Made by a program: the position numbers and the translations under genes
Shown: piece after piece, positions 7,135 through 7,848 of the stretch
Layout of the letters: every line of letters starts with the position of its first letter
Position numbering within the stretch: the first letter of the stretch is position 1
Source: Porticoccaceae bacterium UBA1117
GTDB taxonomy: Bacteria > Pseudomonadota > Gammaproteobacteria > Pseudomonadales > Porticoccaceae
Length of the DNA: 7,848 bases
Direction: 5' to 3'
NCBI GenBank assembly: GCA_002313335.1
Contig: DCBC01000055.1
Location: forward strand, 1-7,848
The notes under the pieces: model-generated
The model's input: the letters and a program-made list of their open reading frames with translations, nothing else
What the model was told of the DNA's origin: nothing
Databases searched by the model: none

Positions 7135-7168
7135 AAATACTAGCTAAAAATAGTATTTGTAGTATTTG
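7135..7168. promoter_or_regulatory. AAATACTA/TAGTATTT dyad plus tandem TAGTATTTG
   Basis: AAATACTA (7135-7142) and TAGTATTT (7151-7158) are perfect 8-bp inverted arms around 8 bases. The right arm belongs to a perfect tandem pair of TAGTATTTG at 7151-7159 and 7160-7168. Three closely spaced copies of one half-site suggest a protein-binding site. It lies about 120-150 bp before the first small gene. Before the second small gene a related looser pair, AATACTT and AAGTATT, occurs at about 7516-7556. No T-run follows, so it is not a terminator. Confidence 0.4.
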
Positions 7169-7220
7169 CTTACTACCAGTGTCGATGCAAAAGTGAGTAG
7201 TATGCGCCAATTAAAGAGAG

Positions 7221-7254
7221 TGCGTCTTATAGCCTGACTTAAATCCAAGACGCA
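7221..7254 (+). promoter_or_regulatory. 8-bp inverted repeat in the leader of small gene 1
   Basis: TGCGTCTT (7221-7228) and AAGACGCA (7247-7254) are perfect inverted arms around an 18-base loop and end 30 bases before the ATG at 7285. In RNA this would be a stable stem-loop directly after the purine-rich motif at 7209-7220; in DNA it could be an operator. No T-run follows. Confidence 0.4.
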
Positions 7255-7284
7255 GTTGTAACTTATTAAAAGAGCGCTAAAGAT

Positions 7285-7479
7285 ATGATTCATACGAAAA
7301 ATGGAGGCATCGATGCAGAGATATCTGTAACCCCTCACCATGCTGAAAACTCAGCGTTAGCCCTTAACACGGCTTTTTTAGCTGGCCCTGCAAAATTTCA
7401 GCAGCAACTGGCTCACCTAAGCGACCAGCAATATGTTAGCTTGCTCACTCTTCTAGATGAGTACTCTGCGCCCCTCTGA
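7285..7479 (+). CDS. small protein of unknown function, paralog 1
   Basis: I do not recognise this 64-residue protein. It is soluble-looking, with no signal peptide or membrane segment. Residues 23-64 match the next gene's product at 28 of 42 positions, with the blocks LN-AFLAG (27-34), F--QLA (38-43) and SDQQYVSLLTLLD (46-58); 13 of the 28 shared codons differ synonymously, which is strong evidence that it is translated. The conserved part looks like two or three short amphipathic helices, the last probably capped by S46-D47. Residues 1-22 (opening MIHTKNGGIDAEIS) have no counterpart in the paralog. The ATG at 7285 is the only ATG in the frame after the TAA at about 7266 and has no clear Shine-Dalgarno motif. 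It is divergent from recQ. Confidence 0.75.
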   Translation: MIHTKNGGIDAEISVTPHHAENSALALNTAFLAGPAKFQQQLAHLSDQQYVSLLTLLDEYSAPL

Positions 7480-7584
7480 GCTTAGAGCAAACGCCCTTTA
7501 AATATAGCAACTATAAATACTTGTCTAGTCATAAGTGTATATAGCCCGTAAGTATTATATCAACAACCTCATCAATATGCTTTT

Positions 7585-7646
7585 ATAGTAGCGTATTTGC
7601 GTTCAGCTATCTGCTGAAAATGTGAAGTGCGAAAATTAGAGAGAGG
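7585..7646 (+). promoter_or_regulatory. control region of small gene 2, similar to that of gene 1
   Basis: In order: ATAGTA (7585-7590, within a TATAGT that could be a -10 box at 7584-7589), GTATTTGC (7593-7600), and AATTAGAGAGAGG (7634-7646), which serves as ribosome-binding site 6 bases before the ATG at 7653. The same elements occur before gene 1 at 7150-7155, 7162-7169 and 7209-7220. The spacing from GTATTTGC to the purine motif is similar (33 bases here, 39 before gene 1). No convincing -35 box is visible. Confidence 0.45.
7602..7618 (+). promoter_or_regulatory. short perfect hairpin in the leader of small gene 2
   Basis: TTCAGC (7602-7607) and GCTGAA (7613-7618) flank the 5-base loop TATCT, ending 34 bases before the ATG. 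The plus strand continues with AA, so it is not a terminator for the upstream gene. Gene 1 has a different inverted repeat at nearly the same distance from its ATG. Confidence 0.35.
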
Positions 7647-7652
7647 TTTGTT

Positions 7653-7823
7653 ATGGATAAATCATTAAACGAAGTTCGGGAGTCAGCCAAAGAACTGAAC
7701 TCAGCTTTTTTGGCCGGAACTGGTGCATTCGAGAAACAACTTGCTAAGATAAGTGACCAGCAATATGTCAGCCTACTCACGCTATTAGATAAGCATTCTA
7801 CGAGCCTCAAAGTGGCTAGCTAG
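7653..7823 (+). CDS. small protein of unknown function, paralog 2
   Basis: A 56-residue unrecognised protein opening MDKSLNEVRESAKELNSAFL. Residues 11-52 align without gaps to residues 23-64 of the preceding gene's product (28 of 42 identical), including the unbroken block SDQQYVSLLTLLD at 34-46. It has a shorter N-terminus and five extra C-terminal residues ending K-V-A-S. The ATG at 7653 has a good ribosome-binding motif (GAGAGAGG, 6-base spacer), which makes it the better-supported start of the pair. There is no signal peptide, membrane segment, double-glycine leader or cysteine. Heptad-like leucines suggest a small helical bundle or an oligomerising peptide. It follows gene 1 after 173 bp with its own leader elements, so it may be transcribed separately. 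Function cannot be inferred. Confidence 0.75.
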   Translation: MDKSLNEVRESAKELNSAFLAGTGAFEKQLAKISDQQYVSLLTLLDKHSTSLKVAS

Positions 7824-7848
7824 ACGCGTCAAACCTCAAGACAGTAAC

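Larger units (their letters stand above)
6942..7284. other. divergent intergenic region between recQ and small paralog gene 1
   Basis: This 343-bp gap must hold the recQ promoter and the control region of the first small gene. No clear recQ promoter boxes are visible. The right half is structured: an AAATACTA/TAGTATTT dyad, a tandem TAGTATTTG pair, a purine-rich motif AATTAAAGAGAG (7209-7220) and a TGCGTCTT/AAGACGCA dyad, in that order. The elements ATAGTA, GTATTTGC and AATTA-(A)GAGAG recur in the same order before the second small gene, so the control regions look homologous. Confidence 0.55.

Noticed and set aside
7132..7174. Repeats before small gene 1 as a CRISPR array or insertion-sequence end
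   Set aside because: The repeat units are only 8-9 bases, lack regular spacers, and there is no transposase or Cas gene nearby.
7144..7341. 65-codon minus-strand ORF over the leader of small gene 1
   Set aside because: It is antisense to a gene supported by paralog comparison and covers regulatory-looking repeats; its peptide resembles nothing known and it has no support of its own.
7607..7810. 67-codon minus-strand ORF antisense to small gene 2
   Set aside because: The synonymous-change pattern supports the plus-strand frame, so the antisense frame is a shadow.

Overview
The window looks like chromosomal DNA from an AT-leaning gammaproteobacterium, probably marine. The clues are the form of four proteins: a PabB of the gammaproteobacterial type, a RecQ with the standard helicase/zinc/HRDC layout, an RsmE-like methyltransferase of a clade I recall from Pseudomonas as a second copy, and a soluble class I HMG-CoA reductase. 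This placement rests on remembered family resemblance; no search was run. I see no phage genes, transposase, insertion sequence or CRISPR array.

Layout, left to right. The left edge cuts the N-terminus of an ABA4-like (DUF4281) membrane protein on the minus strand. About 560 bases of AT-rich DNA without a convincing gene follow, then tRNA-Arg(CCU) with an encoded CCA, on the minus strand. Next on the same strand is HMG-CoA reductase, whose 3' end is about 60 bases from the tRNA gene. Its 274-bp upstream region is shared with the divergent rsmE-like gene and holds a candidate promoter and a TGGACA-N12-TGTCCA dyad. The rsmE-like gene overlaps a convergent GNAT acetyltransferase gene by 13 bp. 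Divergent from the GNAT gene is pabB (GTG start), which converges on recQ.

The right end is the least ordinary part. Divergent from recQ lie two small plus-strand genes (64 and 56 codons) that encode paralogous proteins I do not recognise. Their cores share 28 of 42 residues, and 13 of those 28 shared codons differ only synonymously, so both copies have been under selection as proteins. Similarity extends into the upstream DNA, including a purine-rich ribosome-binding-type motif. In the first copy that motif is stranded 64 bases ahead of the present ATG, and the base triplet matching the second copy's ATG reads ATA. Each gene also has an inverted repeat 30-34 bases before its start codon.

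The conserved genes do not form one pathway: isoprenoid precursor metabolism or acyl-CoA turnover (HMG-CoA reductase), rRNA modification (RsmE family), folate synthesis (PabB) and DNA repair (RecQ). They sit as single-gene units in alternating orientation. The paralogous small-gene pair is the best candidate for something undescribed, and more copies may lie beyond the right edge.
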